This document shows positions 10,025 to 22,315 of a stretch of 64,000 nucleotides of DNA, piece by piece; the stretch's first letter is position 1; each line of letters opens with the position of its first letter. The notes below the pieces were generated by a model. The model had not been told where the DNA came from. It did not search any database and saw only the letters and a program-made list of their open reading frames with translations. The stretch spans positions 4,191,692 to 4,255,691 of the forward strand of contig NC_083871.1 of assembly GCF_032452875.1 (NCBI RefSeq), in the 5' to 3' direction. A program made the position numbers and the translations under genes. This DNA is from Bos javanicus. Its lineage: Eukaryota; Chordata; Mammalia; Artiodactyla; Bovidae.

Positions 10025-12962
10025 CCTTTCTTTAGCTCAGTTCAGTTCAGTCACTCAGTCATGTCCAACTCTTTGCGACTCCATGAACTGCAGCACACCA
10101 GGCCTCCCTGTCCAACACCAACTACCGGAGTCCACCCAAACCCATGTCCATTGAGTCGGTGATGTCATCCAACCGTCTCATCCTCTGTCAGCCCCTTTTC
10201 CTCCTGCCCTCAATCTTTCCCAGCATCAAGGACTTTTCCAGTGAGTCAGCTCTTTGCATCAGGTGGCCAAAGTATTGGAGTTTCAGCTTCAACATCAGGC
10301 CTTCCAATGAGCACCCAGGACTGATCTCCTTTAGAATGGACTGTTTGGATCTCCTTGCAGTCCAAGGGACTCTCAAGAGTCTTCTCCAACCCCACAGTTC
10401 ACAAGCATCAATTCTTCGGCGCTAAGCTTTCTTCATAGTCCAACTCTCACATCCACACATGACCACTGGAAAAACCATAGCCTTGACTAGACTTTGTTGG
10501 CAAAGTAATGTCTCTGCTTTTTAATATGTTGTCAGTTTGATCATAATTTTCCTTCCAAGGAGTAAGTGTCTTTTAACACCATGGCTGCAATCACCATCTG
10601 CAGTGATTCTGGAGCCCAGAAATATAAAGTCAGATACTGCTTCCACTGTTTCCCCATCTATTTCCCATGAAGTGATGGGACAAGATGCCATGATCTTACT
10701 TTTCTGAATGTTGAGCTTTAAGCCAACATTTTCACTGTCCTCTTTCACTTTCATCAAGAGGCTCTTTAGTTCTTCTTCACTTTAATGCCATAAGGGTGGT
10801 GTCATCTGCATATATGAGGCTTTTGATATTTGTCCCGGCAATCTTGATTCCAGCTTGTGTTTCTTCCAGCCCAGATTTCTCATGATGTACTCTGCATATA
10901 AGTTAAATAAGCAGGGTGACAATATACAGCCTTGACATACTCTTTTTCCTATTTGGAACCAGTCTGTTGTTCCATGTCCAGTTCTAACTGTTGCTTCTGA
11001 CCTGCATATAGGTTTCTCAAGAGGCAGGGAAGGTGGTTTAGTATTCCCGTCTCTTTCAGAATTTTCCATAGTTTATTGTGATCCACACAGTCAAAGGCTT
11101 TGGCATAGTTAATAAAGCAGAAATAGATGTTTTTCTGGAACTCTCTTGCTTTTTCCATGATCCAGTGGATGTTGGCAATTTGAACTCTGGTTCCTCTGCC
11201 TTTTCTAAAACCAGCTTGAACATCTGGAGGTTCACAGGTCATGTATTGCTGAAACCTGGGTTGGAGAATTTTAAGCATTACTTTTCTAGTGTGTAAAATG
11301 AGCACAATTGTGCAGTAGTTTGAGCATTCTCTGGCATTGCCTTTCTTTGGGATTGGAATGAAAATTGACCTTTTCCAGTCCTGTGGCTACTGCTGAGTTT
11401 TCCAAATTTGCCTGCATATTGAGTTTAGCACTTTCACAGCATTGTCTTTCAGGACTGGAAATAGCTCAACTGGAATTCCATCACCTCCACTAGCTTTGTT
11501 CATAGTGATGTTTCCTGAGGCCCACTTGACTTCACATTGCAGTCCAAGATGGTGGATGGTGTAGCAGTCCACGATGGTGTAGCCCAAGATCACACCATCT
11601 AGATTATCTGGGTTGTGAAGATCACACCATCGTGATTATCTGTGTTGTGAAGATCTTTTTGTACAGTTCTTCTGTGTATTCTTGCCACCTCTTCTTAATA
11701 CCTTCTGCTTTTGTTATGTCCCTACAATTTCTGTCCTTTATCGACCCCATCTTTGCATGAAATGTTCCTTTGGTATCTCTAATTTTCTTGAAGAGATCTC
11801 TAGTGTTTCCCATTCTATTGTTTTCCTCTATTTCTTTGCATGATTGTTGAGGAAGGCTTTCTTATCTCACCTTGCTATTCTTTGGAACTCTGCATTCAAA
11901 TGGGTATATTTTTCATTTTCTCCTTTGCTTTTGGCTTTTCTTCTTTTTGCAGCTATTTGTAAGGCCTCCTCAGAAAGTCATTTTGCTTTTTTGCATTTCT
12001 TTTTCTTGAGGATGGTCTTGATCCCTGTCTCCTGTACAATGGCACGAATCTCCATCCACAGTTCATCAGGCACTCTGTCTATCAGGTCTAGTTCCTTAAA
12101 TCTATTTCTCACTTTCACTTTATAGTCATAAGGGATTTGATTTAGGTCATACCTGAAAGGTCTAATGTTTTTCTCCAATTTCTTCAATTTCAGTCTGAAT
12201 TTGGCAATAAGGAGTTCATGATCTGAACCACAGTCAGCTCCTGGTTTTGTTTTGCTGACTGTATAGGGCTTATCCATCTTTGGCTGCAAAGAATATAATC
12301 AATCTGATTGTGGTGTCAACCATCTGGTGATGCCCATGTGTAGAATCTTCTCATGTGCTGCTGGAATAGGATGTTTGCTGTGACCAGTGCATTCTCTTGG
12401 CAGAGATCTATTAGCCTTTGTCCTGATTCATTCTGTACTCCAAGGCCAAATTTGCCTGTTACTCCAGGTGTTTCTTAATTTCCTATTTTTGCATTCCACT
12501 CCCCTATAATGAAAAGAACATCTTTTGGGGTTGTTAGTTCTAGAAGGTCTTGTAGGTCTTCATAGAAATGTTCAACTTCAGCTTCTTCAGTGTTACTGGT
12601 TGGGTCACAGATTTAGATTACCATGATATTTAATGGTTTGCCTTGGAAACGAACAGATATCATTCCGTCATTTTTGAGATTGCATCCAAGTACTGCATTT
12701 CAGACTCTTTTGTTGACTATGATGGCTACTCCATTTCTTCTGAGGGATTCCTGCCCACAGTAGTAGATATAATGATCATCTGAGTTAAATTCACGCATTC
12801 CAGTTCATTTTAGTTCACTGATTCCTAGAATATTGATGTTCACTCTTGCCATCTCCTGTTTGACCACTTCCAATTTGCCTTGATTCATGGACCGAACATT
12901 CTAGGTTCCTATGCAATATTGCTCTTTACAGCATCGAAACTTGCTTCTATCACCTTTCTTAG
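10025..12962 (-). mobile_element. BovB LINE, long 5'-truncated copy with target-site duplication
   Basis: About 2.9 kb on the minus strand, bounded by near-identical direct repeats: CCTTTCTTTAG at 10025-10035 and CCTTTCTTAG at 12953-12962. Domains in sense order: APE-type endonuclease (12950 down to about 12000, with a G-SDH-E motif near 12210-12229), then RTE reverse transcriptase (about 11500 to 10750) with FDCVDH (motif A, about 11085-11105), QGCILSPCL (motif B) and YADD at 10801-10812, then the C-terminal region and a CTGAA-type tail. The 5' UTR is absent. Multiple frameshifts break the single large ORF expected of BovB; the longest pieces are 11978-12289 and 10949-11305. A local 32-bp duplication lies inside it. 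Confidence 0.95.
11588..11651. repeat. 32-bp tandem duplication inside BovB
   Basis: Two adjacent 32-base units, 11588-11619 and 11620-11651, both start GATCACACCATC and end GTTGTGAA, with a few differences between them. The other BovB copies in the window lack the duplication at this place. Confidence 0.85.
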
Positions 12963-15164
12963 TGACCCATTTTATCTTAATGTTTACCAAGGAATAGATG
13001 GAGTGTGATAAAATGAATAAGCAGAAGAGTATCACAAGTTTCAAAATAGAACTTTTCCAGAGTAGGTATCTCAAGTGTAGTCATTACAACTCTCTTACAA
13101 ACAAAAATCTATGCCATATCTGGTCTTTCAAGACTCTTTTCTGACTGAGGGTAAAATTAGTTTATATTCCCGGTCCTTTGCTTCACATATTGTCAATAAT
13201 GCCTATTAAAAGGCTCAAAAAGCATATAAGCTGTTTCATTAGTCACCATTTCCCAGTGTAGAGAAGTGGTTTGAATTCATGAAAAACAGTCACTGGTTAG
13301 TTGAGGAGAGCTGGAATTTGAAACAGAGCTTGGCAGGGAGAGCCCAGGTAAACTGCCAAAAATGAAGCAAGCAGTGCAGATAGGGCTTAACCGGAAGCCC
13401 TAGAACTGTGGTCAACCAAAGGCTGAGCAGCCTGCCTCCTTCCACTGTGTTCACTGATGCTCTTTGGTCCTTTCCAGCTCCAGCCTTCCTGCATCAGCAC
13501 TGTTTCTGTTTGTTCCTCATCAGACATTCATGCTTTGCATCTCTCTCTGCCAGAGTCATTCAGTGTGGATGCATGGCAAAGTTCCAACACAGTCAGGAAA
13601 ATAAGCGTTCTTGTCTCTTTTGTTCTGAAGGCTATAGAATTACTGGGGTATAGAAATCACCCTTCAGCAACAGCACAGCATTTTTCTATGGTGTGATCAC
13701 TGCCTTAATACTTCTTCTGAGGTGCTCAAGATTGTTATTAATTCTCTGTATAGATGGAAGAAAAATTGTCGAGATATTTGAGTGTGAGGAGGAAAGAGTA
13801 GATGGGATTTGCCTACCTAACAAGCCATCTCTCTGTGCTGTCACCTACCTCTTAAAAATCTTTCTGCAGTGTTTCTCCCAGGAACCACCAGAACTACCAC
13901 CCAAGGCACTGAAGATGCATTATCTGCCTTCCTCCACCCAACAGGGCACTTTCCAGTCTCCAACCCTTTGTTCATATGTCCTCTGTCTTCTCCATCTGTA
14001 TTTGAATTTGAACCATTTGACATTCAACTATCACCACTTATTCAAAGACTTTTCTGAAATACTCTGTGCCAAATCAGTCGATCAATCAATCGATTAATGC
14101 AGTCTTAACAGTTTTCTCCTTCTCATAGCAGCCTGTTGCACATAATAGGCACTTAGCCCATTCAGGCCACTAGAATTAAAAGTTCTTTTTTTGGATATTC
14201 TAAATTCTTAAAGAAGGAGACCACGTGTTACTCACCTGTGCAACCCCCAGAGTATTACCACAATATTGACACATATAAGCTTCCCAAATAATCATCAGAG
14301 ACATAGGTGCAATGGCATGGATAATAGTATACCTTCAAGATTCGTTTCTTCCCATTTGGAATCAATCAGTATGTTTTCTTTGGCCTCCATATGGATAAAA
14401 CAATCACAGCAAATATTTGCCAGACACAACAGAACTCTGAAAAAAAGTGGGTCCACGCAGGTTGTTTGCCTTTAAAAAGTTCACAGTGTGTGAGTGTCTG
14501 AGCTGGAGCATGTTCTGCAACACAAATGCCATCATAGAGATGTGACCTCAGTGTTCCTGGAGAACATAGTAACAGGTGACTGATCTTACTGAAGGAGAAG
14601 AGGCAGGTAGGTCAAAATATTTCAGAGGAGAAACTATAGGTGCTGATATGTCACAGCTGAGAAGTGAAGAAGGAAAATCCAAGGAAAAGTCCCTGAAATG
14701 TAGAGGGATTAATTGGGAAGATGATGCCTGGACTGAAATGGCAGACATGCCATTAACAATACAAAGTAGCCAAGCAGCTTTGGGAATGATATCCTCAGGG
14801 ACAGGCTGATGGCCAGAGGGACTCACAAACAAAATAACTTGGAACAACAAATCAGAAGGAGGGTTTCTAACCTCAGTCTTGAGTGAACAAGGGAGGTGGG
14901 CCTGAGCAGAGTGTATAGTGATGACCATTATTTAAACAGATTAGAGGATGATGAAGAGCCTCTTAGAATAGACTTTGTTTTGATCCAAAGTTTAGATCTG
15001 GAATAGTGTAAAAATAAGTTTTGGTAGAACAGAAGTTCTGGAAAGTGATATCAGGAGATGTTTGTCAAGAAATGGAGAGTTTGAAAACTCTCCCAAGATA
15101 CTGGATTTTATTCTGGGGAAAAAAATAAAAAGATTTTCTTTGAGCAAGGAAATTGGTATAAGAA
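12963..15164. other. Unassigned stretch
   Basis: No gene model could be supported. A 134-codon plus-strand frame at 13693-14097 overlaps other frames of similar size and has no domain I recognise; I treat it as chance. Positions 14120-14160 (GCACATAATAGGCACTTAG) resemble the 3' end of an L2 element, but the match is too short to call. Confidence 0.45.
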
Positions 15165-15560
15165 TATATAATAGAAGAATGGATAAACAAAATGTGATAT
15201 AACTATACAATGAAATGTTGGTGCTCAGCTGTGGCCACAAGGAATGTAGCCTGCCAGCCTCCTCTGTCCATGACATTTTCTAGGTAAGAATATTGGAGTG
15301 AGTTTTCACTTCCTACTGCAGGGGATCTTCCCAACCCAAAAATCAAACCTGTATCTTTTGCATCTCCAGCAATGGCAGAATTATTTATTCACTCCTGAAA
15401 AGGAAACAAAATTCTGACCCATACTACAACATGGATATGCCTAGAAATATTATACTTAAGTGAAATAAACCTGTCAAAAATAGAACAAATGATGTGTAAC
15501 CCCACTTACATGAGAAGGAATACTATAAAACATGGTGCTGGAGACAGAGAGGAAGGACTC
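15165..15560 (+). mobile_element. Old L1 LINE, end of ORF2, split by a SINE
   Basis: The left part (GAATGGATAAACAAAATGTG, from about 15176) and the right part (AAATTCTGAC, then CTACAACATGGAT and AGTGAAATAA, from about 15383) are the two halves of the conserved 3' end of L1 ORF2, separated by a Bov-tA. The order shows the L1 was present first. Strongly diverged and non-functional. Confidence 0.8.
15217..15382 (-). mobile_element. Diverged Bov-tA SINE inserted in L1
   Basis: The minus-strand unit has CAGCCTCCTCTGTCCATG, GGATCTTCCCAACCC and a decayed tRNA-derived head at the right. Both boundaries are inferred from where the L1 sequence stops and resumes. Confidence 0.85.
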
Positions 15561-15679
15561 ATATTTGCTCATATGACAAAATTCCCAATACATAATGATT
15601 TTTAACCACATTTCTACTGACATAATAGGCAGAATTAACCAAAGGTGACATCAAGTAAATAAAAATATTTACTGAGTGT

Positions 15680-15832
15680 TAGAGGGGGGCTCAAGAGGGA
15701 GGTGATATATGTATAATTATTGCTGATTTGCATTGTTGTATGGCAGAAACCAACACAAAATTGTAAAGCAATTTTCCTCCAATTAAACAAGTTAAAAATA
15801 TAAACTAATTAAAAATTAAAGTCAAAAGAAAA
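15680..15832 (+). mobile_element. Ruminant-type L1 3' end
   Basis: The run TATGGCAGAAACCAACACA, then ATTGTAAAGCAATTTTCCTC and an A-rich end, is the 3' terminus seen on artiodactyl L1 elements. It may be the tail of the L1 just upstream or a separate insertion. Confidence 0.75.
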
Positions 15833-15840
15833 TAGTAGGT

Positions 15841-15970
15841 GGACTTCCCTAGTGATCCAGAGGGAGACTCCTTGCTTCCAATGCAGGGAGAGCAGGTTCT
15901 ATCTCTGATTGGGGAGCTAAGATCCTACACTCAATACAATGTAGCTGAAATAATAATAAAAAAGAAAATA
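15841..15970 (+). mobile_element. CHR-type tRNA-derived SINE
   Basis: It begins GGACTTCCCTAGTGATCCAG, has the AATGCAGGGAG and GAGCAGGTTCTATCTCTG segments, then GGGGAGCTAAGATCCTACA, and ends A-rich. This is the older cetartiodactyl SINE, not Bov-tA. Confidence 0.8.
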
Positions 15971-18639
15971 CTAGGTAACCACTGCTAATATAACCAAATC
16001 ATGAACAGAACTCTATCTCATTAGACTGTACATAATATTAAATAAGCATAATAGGAAAGTGATTTTACCTCACTTACCGTCCTACAATTTTGAGGGTAGA
16101 AGGACTGCCTAATCTTTTGTTCACTGAAATGCAAATTAAACTAAATTTAATTTAGAAATAATTTAATAAAGGTAAAATTAGTGACCTTTAAGTTGGTCTT
16201 ATTGCAAATTCATATTTTTAAAGTCCTTAAGTGTGATTGCATGTTTTAATAGAAAGTGTACTAATACACTATAATCCATAATGTAACAGACTGTTCTGTA
16301 GAACAGTGGCTCTTGAGCAGTTTTTCTCCAAACCCTGAGGCACTAAACAGTGCTTCCTGGGTGCCTGAAGCAAAAGGAGGCTGGGCACACAGACCATAGT
16401 GCTTTCCCTGCACTTCAACTCATATATCTCATCTCCATATAACATTTTGTCTCATGTAAAAAAACAAACAAAAAATTGCTGTTTGAATGCAAAAGTAGTA
16501 CAACTATTTGTGTCCAAGAAAATAAAGAAAAAAAAAAAAACCTTGAAATCATATATTTGGATAATGCATTATAGAAAGAGCAAATGGCCTTCAAAAAGAA
16601 ATGAGATCAACAGATGGACAGAAGCAGTGGCACCACGCTGCATAAATGAATGGTTAATGCAGAGAAACACAATTCTTGGGTCACCCCCATGGCCATTCAT
16701 CAGCTCTAGCATTAAGAATAAAACCTTTTTTTTTTTTCTTTCTGCTAATTAATCCTTGAGGCACAGTTTTGATGTCATAAGACACCTACTTAGTCTTTTA
16801 TTAATGACTTTATTTCATCACTTTGAAGAACTTTTTTTTTATTAGAATTCAATATTTTTTCCACAAATTATGCTTTCTTATATGCTATATGGACAAAAAT
16901 CTACTCCTAGATAACCAAAAGCATCTGTCTTATACAATTGACATAGGGCAACCTGCTCTTCCCTCTTTCTTTTTCTTTATTCAGTGAAAGATAATTTAAT
17001 TCTCATATGCATTCAATATATTGACAGAAATGGCCACATTAGCTGAAAAATGTTGCAGTATGTTATACATCCTATAGACCAATTTATGGCAGAGTTTTTC
17101 CTCCCATTATTTAATTTGCCATGTTAGGTTCGCTAACTTCACACAAGTCAATAAATAACTTAGGGCCCTTGTGCTCTGAACACTAATTGGCAGGTAGACT
17201 CATTGAAGAAAAGGCAGGTCTTCTCCCCATATATTTTTTAACCCAGCTTTTCTCCACATCAACTCCACCCTTACTTATAGGGTGTATATGAGACTGGATT
17301 GGGATTTGCAGACTCCATTTCCCATGCTCTTTCAGCCTCAGCTTCCTGGTGGAGTCTGCATGGGAGACCCTAGAGGGGAAGAGGTAGGGAAGAAGGGAGA
17401 AGACTCTTTTATTCTGGTGTTCTCATTCTTGGCTATGAGGTTCCAAAAGCCACGGGTTCATATTCTGTTTTGTTTTGTATTTTAATCCTCCAAGTATTTG
17501 ATATTGTGTTCTCCTTACAGGTCCAAACACAGCAGTTCAGTCTCCTTATTGCTGGTTCAGTCTTACAAAATCTGTATCACTAGTCCCTAAATACCCTCTG
17601 TCAGAAATGTACATTTCTGCTTTCCTGGTTAGATCTGGACAGACACAGCCTTCAATCTCGGGAAAACAAACTCATATAAGTTAAGTCGTCTTTAGTCTCA
17701 CAGACAGTAATCTGACTGTAGAATTCCAAGGCTGGAATGAGCCTCACATATGATGTATTTTTCAATAGATGGGTTTTGCATTGTTTTAAAGTTTGGGCAA
17801 TTTATACAAAGTCATTCAGCTACTGAATGAGAGCATTAAAACTAAAATTCAGTGTTCTGTGCATACTTTTACTTGAAGTTAATTGTTATATTTAAAACGT
17901 GCTAAGACCCAAAAGAAGCTGCATAAAATAAAGTTGTAGTCATTGAGAAGTGAGTTGTAAATTCTGTATGGAAAAAAGCAACTTGTTTTCTCAAATGCCA
18001 TTTTGTAGATAGCAATTAACTCTCCCAGTCAATTCTCCTTTCAACCTGGCTATGACAGGCTGTTTTTAGTGCTGAAATGCCATTGGCACTTTCTTGGGAA
18101 CTCCACAGATGGAAAGCAGAACCGAAGAGCTCATACTGAGTTGAAAATGAATCTACCTCTCATATTGAACTTCTGATCAAATGCTTCCATTTCTCATCGG
18201 TTGGACCTCCTGACCCTTACACTTTTCATGTTCAACAAAACTTCTTTAAATTCATTGCTCATTAAGCATACCACATCACTCCCTATATTCAGGAGACAAT
18301 TCACATGAACAGATTGTGTGCAAGTTTTGATGTGTAAGCCCCATTGAACATATGCTTAATGTTTCAATATTTCAAACCAATTAGTGATAAGTAACTTTTC
18401 ATGGTAAACTATATTTTGACAGATATATTGAATTTTACTTTTCTGTAATTCTTCTAATATTTTTGACCTTGAATACTAATAGCAAAATTATCTTAAATCA
18501 CTATATTATACAACTCAGACATCTTCACAGCCTCACCCACCAGTGGGCTTCAAAATTAGCTTATCAGATATATCCAAGCACATATTACTTGTGTGTCTAC
18601 TGAAAAAAAAATTATATATGCACAATGTGAGAGTTGTAA
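15971..18639. other. Unassigned stretch with faint old repeats
   Basis: No gene supported. A-rich runs at 16515-16530 and T-rich runs at 16727-16738 and 16830-16840. Positions 17290-17660 (with GACTCCATTTCCCATGC and CCTCTGTCAGAAATG) look like a worn LTR or DNA element that I cannot name. Positions 17790-17850 (GTCATTCAGCTACTGAATGAG) resemble the core of a MIR in minus orientation. Confidence 0.4.
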
Positions 18640-19130
18640 ACTTGTAAGTTAAGTTTTATTTTGAGGAAAATGAAGACTATCATCCAGGAAACAGCCTCTC
18701 ATAGCTCTCAGGAGCTGTTCCAAAGAGGTAAGGGTACACTCATTAGTGAAGGGGGTATGAGTAGTCATGCACATACTCTGGCCCAGACTTGCTGCTAGTA
18801 ATGAGGAGCAGATGTCACCATTTATGATTTTAGTGCCTTTCTAGATATGAGAAGATGCAATAAATTGGAATCATAAGATACTTTCCTTGAAATATCTAAC
18901 TATCTGAAGGTCTGCTATGCCAGTTGTTCCAGAGCACAGCAATCTTCATTCCTGATTTCCACCCTAAACTGCTTTTGGTATTGTTGAAGTTCAGCAAATG
19001 CATTTGCTAGTGACTTAATCCTCACAGAGGCAGATGGAAAGTGCCAGTTGTTAGCTGGCATATTTGTGGTTTTTGCCCTGGGTTGAAAACCTTGCTATAT
19101 ATGCATGCAAACACTAACTAGTAAGCATTA
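18640..19130 (-). mobile_element. Possible LTR, minus orientation
   Basis: GTTAAGTTTTATTTTGAGGA, then AACAGCCTCTCATAGCTCTC and GAGCTGTTCCAAAGAGGTA, resemble the R/U5 half of a mammalian ERV LTR, with AATAAAA on the minus strand. The right boundary is a guess. No gag, pol or env sequence adjoins it. Confidence 0.45.
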
Positions 19131-20396
19131 TTTATACATTAACTGATCATTAATGCAGTGGACAAAATACTCCTTTTGTTTTCTAAAGAGTAGGGAGTGG
19201 TCATGAGTAGTATAATTCTCACATCTTGAAACTTACTCTCAACATATGGTGCTGCTGTTCATTTATAGACATTTGAGGGTAGAAAAGGAATATAAAAGTT
19301 TTATATTTCAAAGCTACAGACATTCCTTCCTTCTGCTTAAAAGTGTGGCCCAGAGCCCACAGTCCTTTGTTTTAGCAGAAACTTTAAAGAGTCTTTTGAT
19401 ATACAAAGGCAGAAACAATACAAGTACAAAGTGAAGATCTCAATTTTTCTGCATAATAGAGTAAAAAGAATTGGCAGCCAATTGAAATAAAGCAAGAATG
19501 AGATGAGATTGAAACAGGAACAGAGGAGTCTGAAATGTCCATGAAACATATAAGTCCCAGAGGAACTGGGTAATAGAGGCAATTTAATTTAAATTGTAAA
19601 GAACAGGGTGACCTTAGCTAACATTTGGGTTATTCAATTGAACAATCTTATCATGACATGTACAGGCTAAGCAAAACATTCTCTCCATAGACTAAAACTT
19701 TGGGAATTGAGTCAAATTGTTTTGTTGTTTTGTAGAAATAGATTCATGGTGGGGGAGGGGGTGAGCACAGGGAATCATCTCTTTTTCATGGCCTGTTCAT
19801 ATGTATGGGAAAGAGGAACCAAAATCAGCATAATATTAATGCAAATCAGCATAGTATATAATTCAATACAGATTATAGTGCTTCTATATTGTAATTTCAC
19901 TTCTGTAAGTTCTTTAGCAATAACACAGACCATCTTCCCTATAAACTGCTGATTATTTTTAGCTTTATTAAACAATATATATAATATAATGATTACAAGA
20001 AGAGTAAAAATCACCTCAGAATCAGCAATGTGATTAACTACATAGAAAACAATGTAAACCTGTGAGTTCAAGTCCTGCTTCTAGAAGAAAAACAGAATAA
20101 AAGTAAAAATTCAAAAAACTTTGGATTTTTCAAATGTCTGTTTATAGTTCATGTGTCTCATGAAATAATATTTTCCTATATTTTCTCATAAATTTAGTGA
20201 CATACACATACAGTGAATGTTAATGAAAAAAATTAGGATGCTCTTTAAAGATTGTAAGAAAGATTTTATTCAAGGGAGTCTAACATGACAGGTATAAGGA
20301 CTCTGCAATCGGATCTGCAATAAAGGAGAGAGACTAAGTTCATCTCCTAGCACAGTGATAAATGGAATATTTCTTGACATATCAGTAAACAAAATA
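19131..20396. other. Unassigned AT-rich stretch
   Basis: No gene. Open frames at 19707-19952 plus and 19775-20071 minus overlap on opposite strands and are hydrophobic by composition. Positions 20245-20390 (AAGATTTTATTCAAGGGAGT, CTGCAATCGGATCTGCAATA) could be a minus-strand LTR fragment. Confidence 0.4.
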
Positions 20397-20895
20397 TGTC
20401 ACAGCCATCAGTGATTGTAGCCACTGCCGAAAGGTGAGTTGGTGAGCCCTGAGGAAACTCAGGAAGGAAAGAATACCTGCCTTCTAGCAGCTATCAGACT
20501 GCAGCCACTCCCCACAGTGAGCCCTGAGGAAACTCAGGATGTAAAAATATAGGATACTGGCCCCAGATAGAAGAAGTGCATGTTAAAGGAATTATTTTAG
20601 TAAGCCCAGACTCTTACATCTTCCCATACATAGAAAAGTACTAAATTTCTTAACTTGACATGTCTGATTTTCTTTGATTAAAAATAATCTTTTGATGCTC
20701 AGACTACCTGCCTATTGTTGCAAAAAAATCCTATATATCTTGGCCTCCTCCATCCCTTCACCCCCTTAGATAAGTTCTTTTGGCATTACTTGGCATGCTG
20801 CCTCCTGGGCTTGAAGACCTTAAAATCCTGGTCAAATAAATTGTAACTGTCAATAGGTTGCAAAAATATGTTTTAATTGACAACAACATGGGCAG
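20397..20895 (+). mobile_element. Ruminant ERV LTR (BTLTR1-like), solo
   Basis: It starts TGTCACAGCC, has the GCCACTGCCGAAAGGTGAG and CCCTGAGGAAACTCAGGA segments, then CTTTTGGCATTACTTGGC, and an AATAAA signal at 20835-20840. This order suits a plus-strand LTR. The 23-base segment GTGAGCCC...CTCAGGA occurs twice, at 20442-20464 and 20517-20539. No internal retroviral sequence follows, so it reads as a solo LTR. The 3' boundary is approximate. Confidence 0.6.
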
Positions 20896-21175
20896 GTGGG
20901 GATTTAGGCTAAGAAGCATGGTCAGTGGATGGAACTTACTAGAGGAAACATTGAGGGTAAGAGGGGTTCTGCTTACACTGACCTAATGAGAGTCTTGCTG
21001 AAGATCATGGTGATCAGACATTATCTGTGGGGTGGTAGAGGATGAGGAATATGGTCAGAGCCGATATTGAAGATGGGGATGCTAGCTAAAATGACTTAAC
21101 AGAATTCTTGATAAAATTTGACAAGGCAGAGATAAACATGGAAGCTCCAAAGTCAGGGTCTAGTTGAGAAACGGA
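20896..21175. other. Unassigned stretch
   Basis: Repeat-poor, no open frame worth naming. It lies between the ERV LTR and the MaLR LTR. Confidence 0.4.
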
Positions 21176-21498
21176 TGTCCTAGTACATTTGGGCAGCTAT
21201 TAAATATACCATAGACTGGGTGCCTAATAAAAAGCAGTTCTGGATTCTGGAATGTCCAGGACCAAGGTGACCTCAGATTCAGTGTCTGGTGAGCACTTCC
21301 TGCTTCACAGATGGCAGTTTTTTTCCCATATCCTCGCACAGTGAAAGGGGTGAGGGAGCTTCATCAGGAACACATCCTATTCATGATGGCTCCTCCGTCA
21401 TGACCTAACCACCTCCCAAGGATCCTACCTCCTAATGGCATCATCTTTGGGGGTTAGGTTCCCAACATAGGAATTTTGTGGGGATACAGACCATAGCA
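21176..21498 (-). mobile_element. MaLR LTR (MST/MLT1 type)
   Basis: On the minus strand it opens TGCTATGGTCTG, contains AACCTAACCCCCAAAG and TCATGACGGAGGAGCC, and closes CACCCAGTCTATGGTATA followed by an end in ...AGGACA. It therefore has the TG...CA ends of an LTR. It is an old, solo-type copy of the non-autonomous ERVL-related MaLR group. Confidence 0.8.
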
Positions 21499-21989
21499 AG
21501 AGTTCAAGGAAACCTGAACAGAGTTTGGTCAATGAGAGAAAAAAAAAAAAAAGAAAATACGTTATCTATACAAACATGCGGAAAAAAGCATCCCAAGAAT
21601 CTGAATGTAAAAAATCCTATGTTTAGCCTCATACTCAATTGCTAATTGTGTTTGTATATTAAAAACTATTCTTCCTCAGAATTTTAAAGCTGTTGCATTG
21701 ATTTCTTCAGTCCAGTGCTATTGAAAGTAAATCATTTATGGTTATGTAAATTTTTTTTATCATTTAGTGGCCTCTCATGAGTATTTATGCAGCCAGATTT
21801 ATATTTCTGGGAATATTCAGGTCTCTTGGTGGTGTTTGGATTTGTGTAGTTCCAAGATTGTGTCTGACCTGGGATTTTCACCATTACCCTGCCATAGTGG
21901 GTGGACTGTTCCGATCTGTGTCATTCTTTGCCACAGGGCAACTGGCTGGCCTCACATCTTTATTTACCTGCAGCCCATCAAGTTTATAT
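21499..21989. other. Unassigned stretch with a poly-A run
   Basis: A poly-A run at about 21539-21553. The segment 21767-21989 is open in two plus-strand frames that run on into the SINEs, but has no known domain. Confidence 0.4.
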
Positions 21990-22107
21990 GGGCTTCCCTG
22001 GAGCTCAGCTGGCAAAGAATCTGCCTCCAATGCAGGAGACCCTGGTTCAATTCCTGGGTCAGGAAGATCCACTGGAGAACTGATAGGCTACCCACTTCAG
22101 TATACTT
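21990..22107 (+). mobile_element. Bov-tA SINE, 3'-truncated
   Basis: tRNA-derived head GGGCTTCCCTGGAGCTCAGC through GGTTCAATTCCTGGGTC and into CCCACTTCAGTATACTTG, where it is cut by the head of the next SINE. Confidence 0.9.
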
Positions 22108-22287
22108 GGGCTTCCCTAATGGTGCCACTGGCAAAGAATCTGCCTGCAGTGCAGGAGTTCTGGGTTCAATATCTGGGTTCAGAAGATCCCCTGGAGAAGG
22201 GTACAACTACCCACTCCAGTATTCTGGCCTGGAGAATTCCATGGACTGTCTAGCCTATGGGATCACAGAGTTGGACATGACTGACTT
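22108..22287 (+). mobile_element. Bov-tA SINE
   Basis: A second head (GGGCTTCCCTAATGGTGCCA) follows directly, giving a full unit to GTTGGACATGACTGAC. It stands head-to-tail with the truncated copy on its left. Confidence 0.92.
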
Positions 22288-22315
22288 TCATATCAAGATT
22301 ATCCTTGCATGCATG

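Noticed and set aside
13693..14097. 134-codon plus-strand open frame, possible small secreted or membrane protein
   Set aside because: Other frames of similar size overlap it, composition follows local T-rich sequence, and no motif, splice context or repeat of the pattern supports it.
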